64,000 nt of DNA, from assembly GCA_900618795.1 (NCBI GenBank), contig UYJD01000003.1, forward strand, positions 2,073,434 to 2,137,433. The letters run 5' to 3'. The stretch comes from Cyanodermella asteris (Eukaryota > Ascomycota > Lecanoromycetes > Ostropales > Stictidaceae). This document shows positions 1 to 10,831 of the stretch, in pieces. Below the pieces are notes generated by a model. That model did no database searches, was not told where the DNA came from, and saw only the letters and a program-made list of their open reading frames with translations. A program made the translations under genes and the position numbers. Positions within the stretch are counted from its first letter, which is position 1. Each line of letters opens with the position of its first letter.

Positions 1-194
1 CTTGCTTGCAGGAAGCGTCGATACTTGTCATCTAAACGTTGTCTTTTTCTCTCTTCTATCTGACCTCGCTCTCGACTTCATACTGCATATCATTGACACC
101 GTGTACCCTGGCTAGAGGTTTCGGCCAACGGCCCAAACCGTCCGTGACTTAACGATGGCATAGATAAAATCGATTTCGCAAAGACACCAGAAGA
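1..194. other. Leader of the first locus
   Basis: Pyrimidine-rich sequence (about positions 40-80) typical of a fungal 5' leader precedes the first ATG at 195. I see no separate gene here. Confidence 0.4.
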
Positions 195-1743
195 ATGTCC
201 AACTCCTCGACCGACAACGGTGATACCTCCCCCGAACGATGCTAGGAGCTCATCACAAGCGGCGTCACGCCGCAGCCCGACAACGACCTCTCGGGGATCG
301 GAGTCATCGTCGCCTACATGGCCTCCGCCTACATCACGCTCGGGCTCGTCCTCGTCGTTTACGTCCTGGGCTACGTCGACCACAGCCTCCTCCGACCCAT
401 GGACACGCTCGTCCACAGGCGACGAGGCTGCAACATTGATGCCCGCAACACCCGGGTCATCATGTTCCGACAGACCGTGCTCTTCTTCAGCGACCAGCAG
501 ATCGTGACAGCCATCCTGATCGCCGGGTTTGCGCGCTTCACGACCGCGATGAATGAATGTATATCACTTTCAGATGGTCGTATACTTGGCTTGGATGTCG
601 AGCAGCACGCACCTGAGCGCGCTGACGATGTTGTCGGGGTTGCTGCGCCAACGCAGGCTGCTGCTCGCCTGGCGGATCGTGGGGATCGTGGTTCTGTTCG
701 TTTTCCTTCTCGTGGCTCTGATCCCGACGCGGCCGAATCTGTGGTCGATTGACCTCACTTCGGGCGATTCTACGACCGGATGGGGCGTTCCGGCGAAATG
801 CTTCTGGCTGCGCACGTACGGCGGCGGTATCAGCCCGGATGCGCCCACCGGCTGCCTCATCCTCGTGGGCTCGTACATCTGGAAAGTCTGCGGTATCTTC
901 CATTCGAGTCGGACCTTCTTCCATCGTTGGGTGCGCGGGCCTACGGAATACTTGCTCGAGCACCTGCTGCGGCACGAGGCGATACGAGTAAGAAACAAGG
1001 GAAGCAAGACTGGGTTTCGCTGTCGGTATAAGCTGAGCGTGGCGCTGTACGCGATGCTGCTGCCGCAGTTCGAGGTTGCGTCCAGCTTCGCGGCAAGTCT
1101 CTGGATGTCGGTCGGCGTACTGATCTGGGGAACGATTCAGATTCTGGTGCCGAGATTCCAGAACAATTGGTGGGCGTGGCAGGAGAACGGATGGACGTTT
1201 GGACAGGTCACGCCGTTGGTGCTGTTGATCCAGCCGTTGGGTTCGGTATTGGAACACATTCACAAATATCGCGACGCCCAGGACGGGCACGCAAGCGACG
1301 ACGGCTCGGACACGGTGGACCTGGACCTCGAAAGCAGGTCAAGTACCCGCGGAGCTCGATTCTGTCGAGCTCGGTTCCAACGCATCTCGCACTCAAACCG
1401 GACACAGAACAAACCACGACGCGGGTCGCTGGCCGGAAAAAACAACACTCTCCTCAATGTTTTCTCGACATTGGAGGTCAGAATTCCGCAGAATAGAGTC
1501 ATCGGCGATCTGCCGGGTCACCAGAGGATCATGTACAATTCCAGGTACTTCAGAGGCCTGTTTTGGTGGATTCAGATCTGGGTTGCAATTGCGATTAGCT
1601 GCATATGCGGCTTTGACGCGGTTCAGATCAGCGTCGATACCTCTTTGACCTGGCTTTGGATCTTGATGATGGCTTTGGCTGACTTTCTCTCGAATGTTAT
1701 ATGGACTCTAGTCTGTATGCCGTTCAGTAGGGTCTTCAGGTAG
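195..1743 (+). pseudogene. Broken gene for a conserved fungal multi-pass membrane protein
   Basis: I recognise a fungus-specific multi-pass membrane protein of unknown function from its pattern, but no named family. In one frame from ATG 195 it begins MSNSSTDNG and meets an in-frame TAG at 243-245. Clearly coding sequence follows (ELITSGVTPQPDNDLSGIG, then two hydrophobic segments and SDQQIVTAILIAGF). At 549-557 the bases ATGA are duplicated in tandem, which shifts the frame. The rest (VYHFQMVVYLAWMSSSTHL onward, several more membrane segments) continues in another frame to the TAG at 1741-1743. A 45-nt in-frame intron starting at 989 is possible. Intact length would be about 515 residues. 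A 26-nt or 15-nt intron could remove each lesion on paper, but both are shorter than credible fungal introns. It is either a young pseudogene or carries two sequence errors. Confidence 0.6.
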
Positions 1744-4700
1744 ATGGATGAATGCAATTACGAGTTACGACCCTTGCTTGCTCTGAGACTTTTTTTACTG
1801 GTCGCTGGTATGATGGACAAACTCGGAGAAACAGTCATCAGGCCATGCAGCCAGAATGACTCCGTCGAAGCCCATCATCACTGGTGACCCTGGCTGTCTT
1901 TCTGCTTCAGCGAAAGGATTTTCAGACACCATATTGATAATTAACACTGCACAGTTCAGGTCGTTCACACTCATTACGCTTATCTGTGTGGGATATGTTC
2001 TATCATGTGCACGTTGGCGACAAAGGCAGAGTCCGAAGCTTGGGTACACCCAAGACACTCCAGATCGTCGTACTTATGGTCACAGCTCGACCAAAACAGA
2101 CTGGCTACGGTTTCAGCGGCGCGAACGTAGTTGTATGTTTCAAAGAGTCGTTCGGAAATAAGACCTGCCATCGTCAAAAACCAGCACCGACGACAAAGCA
2201 AAGGTAAAGTAACATCCGAAACTGAAGGGCCCACAAGCTCGGATTGAGTACCCCGCAAAGAACCGAATAGTTGATGTTCTGCACAAATTCGTTGCAGTTG
2301 CATCCGCATCGTGCGGTGCAAGATTTCTATCCGTGTGTCCAAGGACCAAATGTAACAATGAACGGAGGAGACGGCATGAGCGAGAAGCGCGGGCGAGCAA
2401 TTACTTCGCGTGCCTCACACGTGGACTGTAAGCACTGAGAATTCGCATGGCATGCATATTCATAACATTGCAACCAGGGAAACCGTCTCTTCAGATTTGA
2501 TATCATGTTGCGTGTGTGATGCAGCGTAGCAGGTGCTCGGTGTGCTCTTAGCCGTGTCAACATGGCCAGACGAAGCACGTCCGACGCCTCGCCTTCAGCT
2601 CGAGATACGCGCCCAAGGACTCGAGAAGTTTTCCACAGGGTTATCGACCAACGTCACATTGTCAACAACGTGCAAGTCCCTGCGCGCTCTCCCCACTCGC
2701 GGACACCAACGTGGATATCAGGACTCGGCTGCGAAGGCGGTCGTGCTCAGGCCTTGGAGATGGCCGCCACGTTACACTCCGCCGTCATCCAAGCAGCTCG
2801 CCGTACAATCATTCGAGCGAGGCCGTCTCCCTTTCAACAGGCTGTGTGAGCCCCACTTGTTGGCCCTCAGGTCACCAAGCACAGGTGCGGTGGTGAGCTT
2901 CGTGCCATGGGCTCCACGGCCTCTGTCACGGCCATTACTTTGTATCCGCTTGAGGGTCCCTGGAAGCAGAGCCTTACCGCCAGTAGGGAGGTATGTAGAC
3001 CGTGCTGAGCGGATAATCAGACTGTGCCCCACGACTCGTGAGCACCATGTCAATCTGGATTTCAGGTCCAAGCGAGCGCTCGATCTGGTCCCGACAAAAA
3101 TGTGCGATACGTGCCCCGCTGGGCTCGTCTCACTGTGCAGTCTTCGGACGTCTAGTCACCAGAGGATGACAAGCAGTTACGACGCTCGCATTTACCGATG
3201 GCGGCCGTTCATTTCGCAATCCAAGGGGTGGCGCAAGGGGCATTCAACGGTGGCGCATTTGGCACAGAGGTCGGAAAACTGTGCAAATGTCACCCTGAAA
3301 TCCCTGCAGGCCAAGTGCGAGATCGAGCGAATGAGAGAAGTTGGTGTCGCTTCGATATTCTCTAGCTGGTTGAGTGGGAACAAGACCCGGCGCAGGTGAC
3401 GCCTGCATGGCAAGTGAAACGAATCCTCCCGTCCATGTTCAGATGTTATGCGGTTGTTCGTCCTGTCAAAACCTTGAGTGGCGTGCATGTAGCTACTACT
3501 ACAGCGGACAGTCACGTTATCACTGCTCCTGGATTGCGATCGATTCATCTTCCCTAACGATTCTGATAAGATCTAGCTTTGCAAATTTTGTCAACATGCC
3601 TCTATACTGCTGTGCGAGACATCGCGACTTGACTTCAAAAACGCTAGCCAAGGCATGGAAACGAAGCTTGACGTAGTCTGGTTTCTAGCTGAACGCTCAG
3701 CTGAGAGGCTTGACTGGTAGCTGATCGATACAGACCTTGCAATCCTATCCGAACATGAATCGCGGATCTTTCATGAACCCATACGCGACACCTTGCGCAC
3801 TACGCCCTGCATGCCTGTCAAAGGAAGCGCTGTGCCGTGCTTTAATGTACCCTTGTAACTACTTGTGCTTCTGTTGATCCCAGCTCTATCGCCCGGGATT
3901 ACCGACAAGGCGACGGTTTTCCCAGGGTTGCCAATTCCTTGGCTCCTTACTGTTGATGGCATGCGTTATCTCTTGGTCTTTCGGGTTTGTGCAGTTTGAA
4001 ACTGCCCGATCGGCAGTCAGCAACGGACAAACAGGTGGCGAATAGCTATTCTCAGCCACTGGGATGGCTTGACGCACGTATCCAGTATAACATTTGACGA
4101 TCCCTGGCGAGAACACAACCACAGCCGCGGGCAAGCGGCTATGGGGGGCTGGGGATGAGATGGCTGGCCGTTACTGGACTTGCAGACCTGGATCAGGGAC
4201 GGCTCAAATCGAGATCCGTGTGTTTCATCGTCGAGCGAATTATGAACGGCGTCAACTTCGACGAGCAAACACGCCGTACACGGTACACCACGGCACAGCT
4301 TGTACCTACAAGGAACAGCGCGGGGTCAGGATGCCGTATTTCCCTTTCCTTGTCGTGCGCCATATGCAGGGTGCAAGTTCAGCGTTACAGTGGTGAGAAG
4401 ACCCTTTCTAGGCTTTTGGCCCAGGTGCATCGCAACGCTCCAGTCTCCACGCTAGACCAACGGCGCATTCGTTATTGCCGCAATGGACAGAGTCAGCGAA
4501 ATGGAGTGTGGCTCCTGTGGCCATTTCAAGGACCTCCGGTCCACAGCTGCCCTCCAAGTTCGACGGTTCATGGATGGGAATGATGTACCTAGGGTAGCTG
4601 CTATCTCTGAGTTGTGGGTGGAGCGGAGACAGGTCGATCGGCTATTTGTCGACCAATTCGAGCTGTGGATGAAGTCTGCGTGCGAAGAGACTCAGCTTAT

Positions 4701-6356
4701 GAGGTCAAGCGGCCATCTTAGAGCGATGGATTACGCCAATCGGTCATCGCAACGCTCACAGTCACTGAAGTTTCGGAAGTCGCAGCCAGAAAGTCTGCCG
4801 TTGATCGACAGCATGTCTCACAAGCTCGAACGTCTGTAACGGCTTCGCGCAGCGTGGTCAAGGGTTGAGGTTCGACAAAGCGCGGTCGTTGCCGGATGCA
4901 ACACATGGCAGAGACGCCATCCTCGAGATCTTCATCGGCACCACGATTCTCAACCTATTATTGGAAATTGGCATATTTGCGCTATCGTTGCACAACGTTC
5001 ACCAGCACTGTAGCCACAGCTCTCGCCACTGGCGTGCTCGACTATCGCTCACGACTGTCACGCTCGGTTGCAGGCATGCAAGCCTTTGCGATTGCTCATT
5101 TCCATTCTCCCTCCGTCGAACCAGGATTCTTGGTTGATGTGGAAGACGTTGAGAAGCACGTTGAGCATAAACGAGAACCTCCCGTGCAGATTAATTGCCG
5201 AAAGCAAGAAAGAACCCCCGTTCATCACCAATCAAATAGAAAGCTAAGACTTTGACAGCAGTTCTCGACGGGAATTGCGATGCTGAGCTAAGGCAGACCA
5301 GTCGAAAGGAGGATGCTTGCTCCGTTGCTACCGCAAGGCTCCGATGGTCTGAAGCTGGCCGGCCGGCTCAACCGCCAATGCTCCGCTGTCTCTCCAACTC
5401 TAATCGCCCCCATGTGGGTGTGCCGCATGCACGCTGCTCTTTGACATGCCCTTATGAATACGCTCGTCCATATTTTCTTCGTTATTGTTACTTCCACTGT
5501 TGCTACCGTGGGAATTGCGTTTCTTGCCAAGGACCAGAAGGAATAACCAGGGCCGTATTACTTACCATCGAATAGTCGTCACGACCGCCCCCCAACCAGA
5601 TTCTCTTTCCTGGATCTGTGCCTGGTTCAGTGCGCAAGTGATCCTTTGGAAGCAGTCTAGTGCAATCCACTCTCGCGTGGCCACTTGCAAATCTGACTGC
5701 GATACCACAGATTGCACGAGCTCCACTCGCAGCGTCTGTCCACTTACCAGGCCGCCCAGCCAGCTTCCAACTACTGTAATCTCGTGCCCTCATCAGCCCT
5801 TACAACCCTATAGTAATACAGACGCCTTCTGTCAGCCCGGCTTTCCGTCACTGCTGACACGCTTTGCCACGAGCTCCAGACCAACCTGTGAGGCACGACT
5901 GCAACGACGTCTCCGGCCTGCTTCAGCTTTTCACCTCCTGCACACCTCGCCAAACTCTCTTCCGACCTTTCAGGCGACCGACGACCTCTCTACATCACCT
6001 TGACCGACGATTGCTTGGTCTCGACTGTTTCTTGGTTCCGGAGTTCTGGCAGCTGAATTCCAGTCTCGACCTTGTCACTCTCTCGCAGACCCTGTGGCTT
6101 ATCAGGAGATCATTCCCTTCTCCTCCACAGCCGCAGACCCGTACTCATTCGATTGCACTTCTGGGTTTTCAGCAATCGCTTTTGCTATGGGTCCCGTCTC
6201 TCCCTAGAGAGGACCGCGATCGATTTACGAGTATTACTCGCCTACGACTATCTTACGGCCTGTCCTTTTCGATCTTGTTTGGATTTCAAGAATAGATTGG
6301 GCCCCGAGCCCCTTATCCACGCCAACCGGCGCAGCCTTTCCTAATACTAATTCGGC
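1744..6356. other. Gene-poor gap with one weak candidate gene
   Basis: No recognisable gene lies in this 4.6 kb. One weak candidate is an open frame at 4483-4839 (118 residues, good CAATGG start context, CGSCG near the N-terminus). It could splice to a second open frame (about 4898-5255) through an 80-nt intron with a poor GTCTGT donor, giving a frame-consistent join. An 867-nt open frame at 2533-3399 shows no coding character. From about 5560 to 6356 the plus strand is C/T-rich and is probably the promoter and leader of the membrane-protein gene that follows. Confidence 0.4.
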
Positions 6357-8036
6357 ATGAATCGACCAGCGGACGAAATAGCCGCGATTGATCCCGCTCT
6401 GCTCCCAATCGACACACCCCCCTCTCCAGGGCTCGACCTCAATGCGAATCTCAACCCTCGAGTTGTCGGCGTGGCAGCTTTCCTCTTCGTCATATCCTTC
6501 TTCGTCGTATCACTACGCTTCGTCGGACGTTATCTGAGCAAAGCAGGGATATGGTGGGACGACTGGTTATGTCTAGCGGCGATGCTCGTCGCGTGGGGGA
6601 CATGCATATTGTGCTTCGTATCACCGCAGTATAATTTCGGCAGACACGAGGCGATGTTCGGGCTTCAGGACGCAATACAGGACAGCGAGTCGTTTTTCAA
6701 AGCGCTCTATGCGTACGAGACCCTTTACACCATTGCTGTGACATTGGCAAAGTACAGCATCATCCTCTTCTACGCACGGATCTTCACCGAGAAGCTCTTT
6801 CGACGGGCGCTCTGGGTTGTTTCGGGCCTGATTATGATGTGGTACATTGCCATTCAGATTGTACAGCTGGTCCAGTGCAGGCCGCTGTCCTCGTTTTGGA
6901 ACGGCAGATACGCAGAAGATTGCATCGACGTGGTCCGGATGTTCCTAATCGCCGGCGCAGTGAATTGTGTCTTCAACTTTATCCTTCTTGTCATGCCCCT
7001 ACCCATGGTTTGGGGCCTGGAGATCACCACCAAAGCCAAAGTCGGTCTATCTCTCACGTTCCTGCTAGGCGTGTTTGTCTTTGTCGTGAGCGCAGCAAGG
7101 CTTGCCATCATCGAGCGCCTCGGATACGTTGATGTCACCTGGACATATGTGGACGCCGCCATATGGACCACCGTTGAGCCGAACATTGCTGTCGTATCGG
7201 CGAGTCTTCCCATTCTTCGGAGTCTGTGGATACTCTTCAACCCGAAGCGCAGTATACATAACAGCACACACAAGCGCTCGCACAAGCCGGGGCCGAATAA
7301 CGGCGGCGGCACGGAGAAGACGGTCATGTTCGCTGATGAAGTTCAGAGCCCGGCTTCTGACAACCGAAGAGACACGAGAGATAGCAGCCTGTTTCGTGGA
7401 TTATCTACACGCACAAAAGCCAGCGTCCACCACAATACACCTACTTCGAGCGCATTCGGAGGAAACGAGATCGTCAGTCCCGTATACGACGGCCAGTATA
7501 ACGCCGGGTACATGTCGCCTAGTGGAATAAGCGAGATCTCCTCCGGTTCTCTTACAGGCGGAGGAGTGTCTCGCAAGCCAACAGTCGGCGGACGGTCGGA
7601 AAACAGCATGACACCACTAACCAGCGCTTCAGAATTGAGCGCCCACCGCAGCATTCCATATGGAGGCGCAGAATACGCACGATACACCGTGAACATCAGT
7701 TCCGAGACCGCGCCGCAGCCAACGCTGAGCGAGAAGCCGAGCATCGCAAGTCGCATGATGAGCCTGAGTCCCAAGCTGGGTGGTGGATCAAGTCCAAAAG
7801 CACAAGCGACGAGTCGAAGAAGCAGCACGGGGGAAGGCGCAAGCATAGAACTGAGAAAACTGCCAATCCAAGGCGGCAGAACGCCCAGCCCGGGGCCGAA
7901 GGGGCCGGTCAAGATCGAACGGGTCGACCGCAGTAGTTTGATGTTGGCTGGCAACCAGGGGAGGAGTCGTTACGGTCGGGCATCGAACTCGAGTAGCTTG
8001 ACTGGCCATCCGCCAGTTGCAGAGCTCTATGCGTAG
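6357..8036 (+). CDS. SAT4/PTH11-type rhodopsin-like integral membrane protein
   Basis: This is a 559-residue, intronless member of the fungal rhodopsin-like membrane family (often annotated SAT4 or PTH11-related). Members are seven-helix proteins of mostly unknown ligand, and some PTH11 relatives sense host surfaces. About residues 25-305 hold seven hydrophobic helices with the family's landmarks: RFVGRYL and WWDDWL after helix 1, YNFGRHE in the first outer loop, LYTIAVTLAKYSIILFYARI in the middle and EPNIAVVSASLPILR in the last helix. The remaining 250 residues are a Ser/Gly/Pro-rich, basic tail, probably cytosolic. No CFEM domain is present. ATG 6357 is the first in frame after a C/T-rich leader. 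The biochemical role is unknown. Confidence 0.9.
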   Translation: MNRPADEIAAIDPALLPIDTPPSPGLDLNANLNPRVVGVAAFLFVISFFVVSLRFVGRYLSKAGIWWDDWLCLAAMLVAWGTCILCFVSPQYNFGRHEAMFGLQDAIQDSESFFKALYAYETLYTIAVTLAKYSIILFYARIFTEKLFRRALWVVSGLIMMWYIAIQIVQLVQCRPLSSFWNGRYAEDCIDVVRMFLIAGAVNCVFNFILLVMPLPMVWGLEITTKAKVGLSLTFLLGVFVFVVSAARLAIIERLGYVDVTWTYVDAAIWTTVEPNIAVVSASLPILRSLWILFNPKRSIHNSTHKRSHKPGPNNGGGTEKTVMFADEVQSPASDNRRDTRDSSLFRGLSTRTKASVHHNTPTSSAFGGNEIVSPVYDGQYNAGYMSPSGISEISSGSLTGGGVSRKPTVGGRSENSMTPLTSASELSAHRSIPYGGAEYARYTVNISSETAPQPTLSEKPSIASRMMSLSPKLGGGSSPKAQATSRRSSTGEGASIELRKLPIQGGRTPSPGPKGPVKIERVDRSSLMLAGNQGRSRYGRASNSSSLTGHPPVAELYA

Positions 8037-8935
8037 AGCAACGCTTCCGCATGGTTTTTGGATGGAGCATTTGAGTCTTTGACTTCTTGGTCGTTGGATA
8101 TAACCCATGGCTTTGCATATTGCATAAAGACAGAGGCGCAAGCCGGGAAGTGGGTGAGAGGAACGTACATAGACCAAAGATTTTGGTCATCTGAGCCGCT
8201 ACGGCGAGCTTTGAGCATATACACGAAGAGAGCCACCATCTCTCTGTACGAATGCAATTCATGCATACGATGAACCCAATATTTGACCTCGCACTTTTTG
8301 TCCATGCCATGTGAACAACACGTACGTTGTGTACCGACAAGCTGAGAAACGCCAGTCGTAGTGTCTGGCCTGTCTGCTTCCTTACATCTCTCTCACACTG
8401 AGTTCAGGGTGATTAACAAAGAATGAGATGTTCTCGCTTCAATCAAACAATTAGTTCATGTCCACTGGTACTAGCCCGACACAGCGGAGCCGAGGCTTGA
8501 TCCTGCGCCTGCGACTTTACACGCCGCGTCGCGTTTCTAATCCTCTACGTGACGGCGCAACTTTTCGCCATTCGCATCTTGCAGGCTGTTTGTGATCATG
8601 TGAATAAGACTGTGCTCTTCGTATCCGTGCCGCCACAAGGTCTGTCTTCCGTTCCTCGATCCTTCATCCTTGGACGTTGGTCCGGCCTGGTTAGTCGCTT
8701 TCTTCAGGATTTGAGGCCAAGAAAAGCAAAATGCGCACAGCCTCGAGACGCAAATTGATCAGGACTAGAGCTATGACTAGAGCTATGACATAACGAAAAG
8801 GATCGTTGAGAGCTCAGCGATCTTGATCATACATGATGTCGAGCCTGCGCGTCCGGGGGCCAACTAGCAAGGTATGATATCGACTGCAAGGGTGGTGGTT
8901 ATCAGCATTTGCTTTCTACATTACGAAGACCCCTC
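8037..8935. other. Intergenic region
   Basis: About 0.9 kb between two plus-strand genes. It holds a perfect 12-bp direct duplication (ACTAGAGCTATG unit) near 8763-8788. Nothing else is recognised. Confidence 0.4.
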
Positions 8936-9610
8936 ATGGACCCGTCAACAACTATTGTATACCGCTACGTTCCTTTCGGCTGGCGTATATGGACGTTAGA
9001 ACCACAAGAACCGTCTCTGAGGGCCATAGAGACCAAGACATCCCGCCCATACTTCACCATCATCGACGACAAGTTCGAATCCGAGCTCCTCATCGTCCAA
9101 ACCGCCCAGCCGCTCGACCTCAAAGACCTCAAGTCCCGAATTCGCACCACCACATCGCAGCTACTAGGCAGTGAACGCTCACCGGCCCGCTCGCTCGTCC
9201 CACCAGGAAGCATAATCGCCAGGGCCCGCTGGATCAAGAAACGGCTCGCCGCCGCCTATCCCGTTATCTCCTTCTACCACTGCGACCGCCGTGGTCGGCC
9301 AGACGAGACCGACAGGATGCTGTTGGCGGGCGGCCGCGTCAACTTTGACGAAGTGTATAGTCTCGATCTGCCTACGGGCACCAAAGAGGTGATTACCTGG
9401 GGGAGAAAGAAGGGTAAGGGTCACTTTTGGCGCTATGATGTTTGCTCTACCCAGGACGGGCGTGAGCTGGCGAAGTGGCATAGGAAGGAGTTGACGATTG
9501 AGGGTTCCAGTGTCGATGGAGAGCTCATGGCTTGGCTGGTTGTGACGTGTGCGGTCAGGTTTCATGAGATTGATCGACGGAGTCCGATTGCTGTGGCTGC
9601 TGCCAGCTGA
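8936..9610 (+). CDS. Hypothetical protein, 224 residues
   Basis: I do not recognise this protein. It is a single-exon frame starting at ATG 8936 (MDPSTTIVYRYVPFGWRIW); upstream in-frame codons lack an ATG. It has no signal peptide and no clear membrane span, is rich in charged residues and has a balanced globular composition. Internal landmarks are RPYFTIIDDKFESELLIVQ, ARWIKKRLAAAYPVISFYHC, a glycine-basic stretch WGRKKGKGHFWRYDV, and a C-terminal MAWLVVTCAVRFHEIDRR. Codon use matches its neighbours. The WxL/DD/W-rich pattern suggests a small cytosolic fungal-specific family, but no function can be assigned. Confidence 0.6.
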   Translation: MDPSTTIVYRYVPFGWRIWTLEPQEPSLRAIETKTSRPYFTIIDDKFESELLIVQTAQPLDLKDLKSRIRTTTSQLLGSERSPARSLVPPGSIIARARWIKKRLAAAYPVISFYHCDRRGRPDETDRMLLAGGRVNFDEVYSLDLPTGTKEVITWGRKKGKGHFWRYDVCSTQDGRELAKWHRKELTIEGSSVDGELMAWLVVTCAVRFHEIDRRSPIAVAAAS

Positions 9611-10228
9611 GAGGTCGAGATTGTATCAGTCCAAGCCGAGGATGGTACCTGCAAAGACTGCGGACCGGATTTTTTGGGAGCGTCGCCTAAACAGGATCAC
9701 ATTGCCGACCTTGATGTGACTACATTGGGCACCCAACGGGCGGAATATACAGCGCGGTCTATCACGAGCCTCGATCATGCACAAACGATTTACATCCATG
9801 CAACGAATATGTCTGCATTTGGCGAAGCTGACGATGCAAACACTGACTCTCAACGACATGTTCGGTTCCAACTTCCGATCATTATTGGCATCCTTCCGTC
9901 CAGACCAGCGATTCATCCCCATGGCTTGCGAGAATGTGCCTGATGCGCCTGTGCACTGTAGCACTCCATTTCGTTCTCACAATCCAGTTCGAAACATTCT
10001 GAGCCGGGGCTTCCTCATCAAGCCTGCCTCACCCAGACGCAAGTTGTGCTTGTGTCCCTATGCGCCGAATCCCACTTTGTTCTGGACCTGCGAATCAAAA
10101 GGGCGAGCTGGGTCGCAGCGATAACTCTCAGGTCGGAGGTATGGCTGTCGAATCCAGAGCGCAGACTGTGAGCAGTCACACGTCGTTCCTTCAGAAGCAT
10201 ACCGAACCCAAGCTTACCCTCTTCCTAC
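9611..10228. other. Intergenic region between convergent genes
   Basis: 0.6 kb between the 3' ends of the hypothetical gene and the RNase III-like gene. Short open frames on both strands show no coding character. Nothing else is recognised. Confidence 0.4.
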
Positions 10229-10831
10229 TCAGTAAAAGCCGAGCTTGCGGACGAGTCGGTCGGCTGTTTCTAGGTCCAAGTCCTCAGTGTTGTCCATGTC
10301 AACGCACACTGCATGTACCAGAGTCCTAAGGTGTTCAGCAAGGACCTCGTCGTCGATTTTCTCCGGTATCACGATGAAGCATGTGTCCAGTCCAGTTCTC
10401 CGCGCGACCTCCGCAGCCGCTTTGGTACCACATGTCCGTTCGGCATACTCTTCCCAAGGCTCTGTTCAATCCCTATCAGAAATCATTGCACAAAGATGCT
10501 GAGAATCCATCGTGATGTAAGGAGAACTTGAATACTTACCATGGCCAACACGGGTGTTGCCTCGCCTCATGCGGAGCGCCAATCTCAGAATCTCGTCCCC
10601 TTTCCTTGCGCTGCTCTGCGGGCGAATCTTCACGCAGCTCTCGTTGCGGTGCTCGATTTGACCTGGTATGCCGGTGAGCGCGCAAAAGAGGATCGACTGG
10701 TGGTGAAACGTGTAGCCCAGGATGTTCTGCACGCGATCCAGGCAGACTGCTTGCGGCAAGGATAAGGATGAGGTGCCATGTGCGCGACTGGCTCCGGAGC
10801 CAGTGGTGGCAGCCATGGAGCTCGCAGACAT
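10229..10831 (-). CDS. Small RNase III-like domain protein
   Basis: A 174-residue two-exon gene: exon 1 10831-10540, a 78-nt intron 10539-10462 (GTAAGT...CAG), exon 2 10461-10229. The N-terminal half resembles the start of a ribonuclease III domain: LDRVQNILGYTFHHQSILF (compare the family's LGYxFxxxxLLxxALT), then GDEILRLAL where the family has the GD of its catalytic signature, then RGNTRVG. Exon 2 (PWEEYAERTCGTKAAAEVARRTGLD) looks like the family's distal helices. The usual ERLEFLGD signature is incomplete (KGDEILRLAL) and there is no double-stranded-RNA-binding domain. Catalysis is therefore doubtful and this may be a degenerate, structural RNase III fold. Reading on from exon 1 without splicing soon hits a stop, which supports the intron. 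Confidence 0.65.

Noticed and set aside
195-575. Very short introns (26 nt and 15 nt) that would rescue the first gene
   Set aside because: Both are far below the 47-nt minimum seen among convincing introns in this window.
538-1290. 250-codon minus-strand frame over the broken membrane-protein gene
   Set aside because: The plus strand carries recognisable membrane helices; the antisense product is low-quality Arg/Gln-rich sequence.
2533-3399. 288-codon plus-strand open frame
   Set aside because: No domains, poor start context and random-looking composition; long open frames occur by chance at this base composition.
1744-6356. Transposon or retroelement remnant in the gene-poor gaps
   Set aside because: I found no terminal repeats, reverse transcriptase, integrase or transposase motifs, and no AT-rich RIP-like sequence here or in the other gaps.
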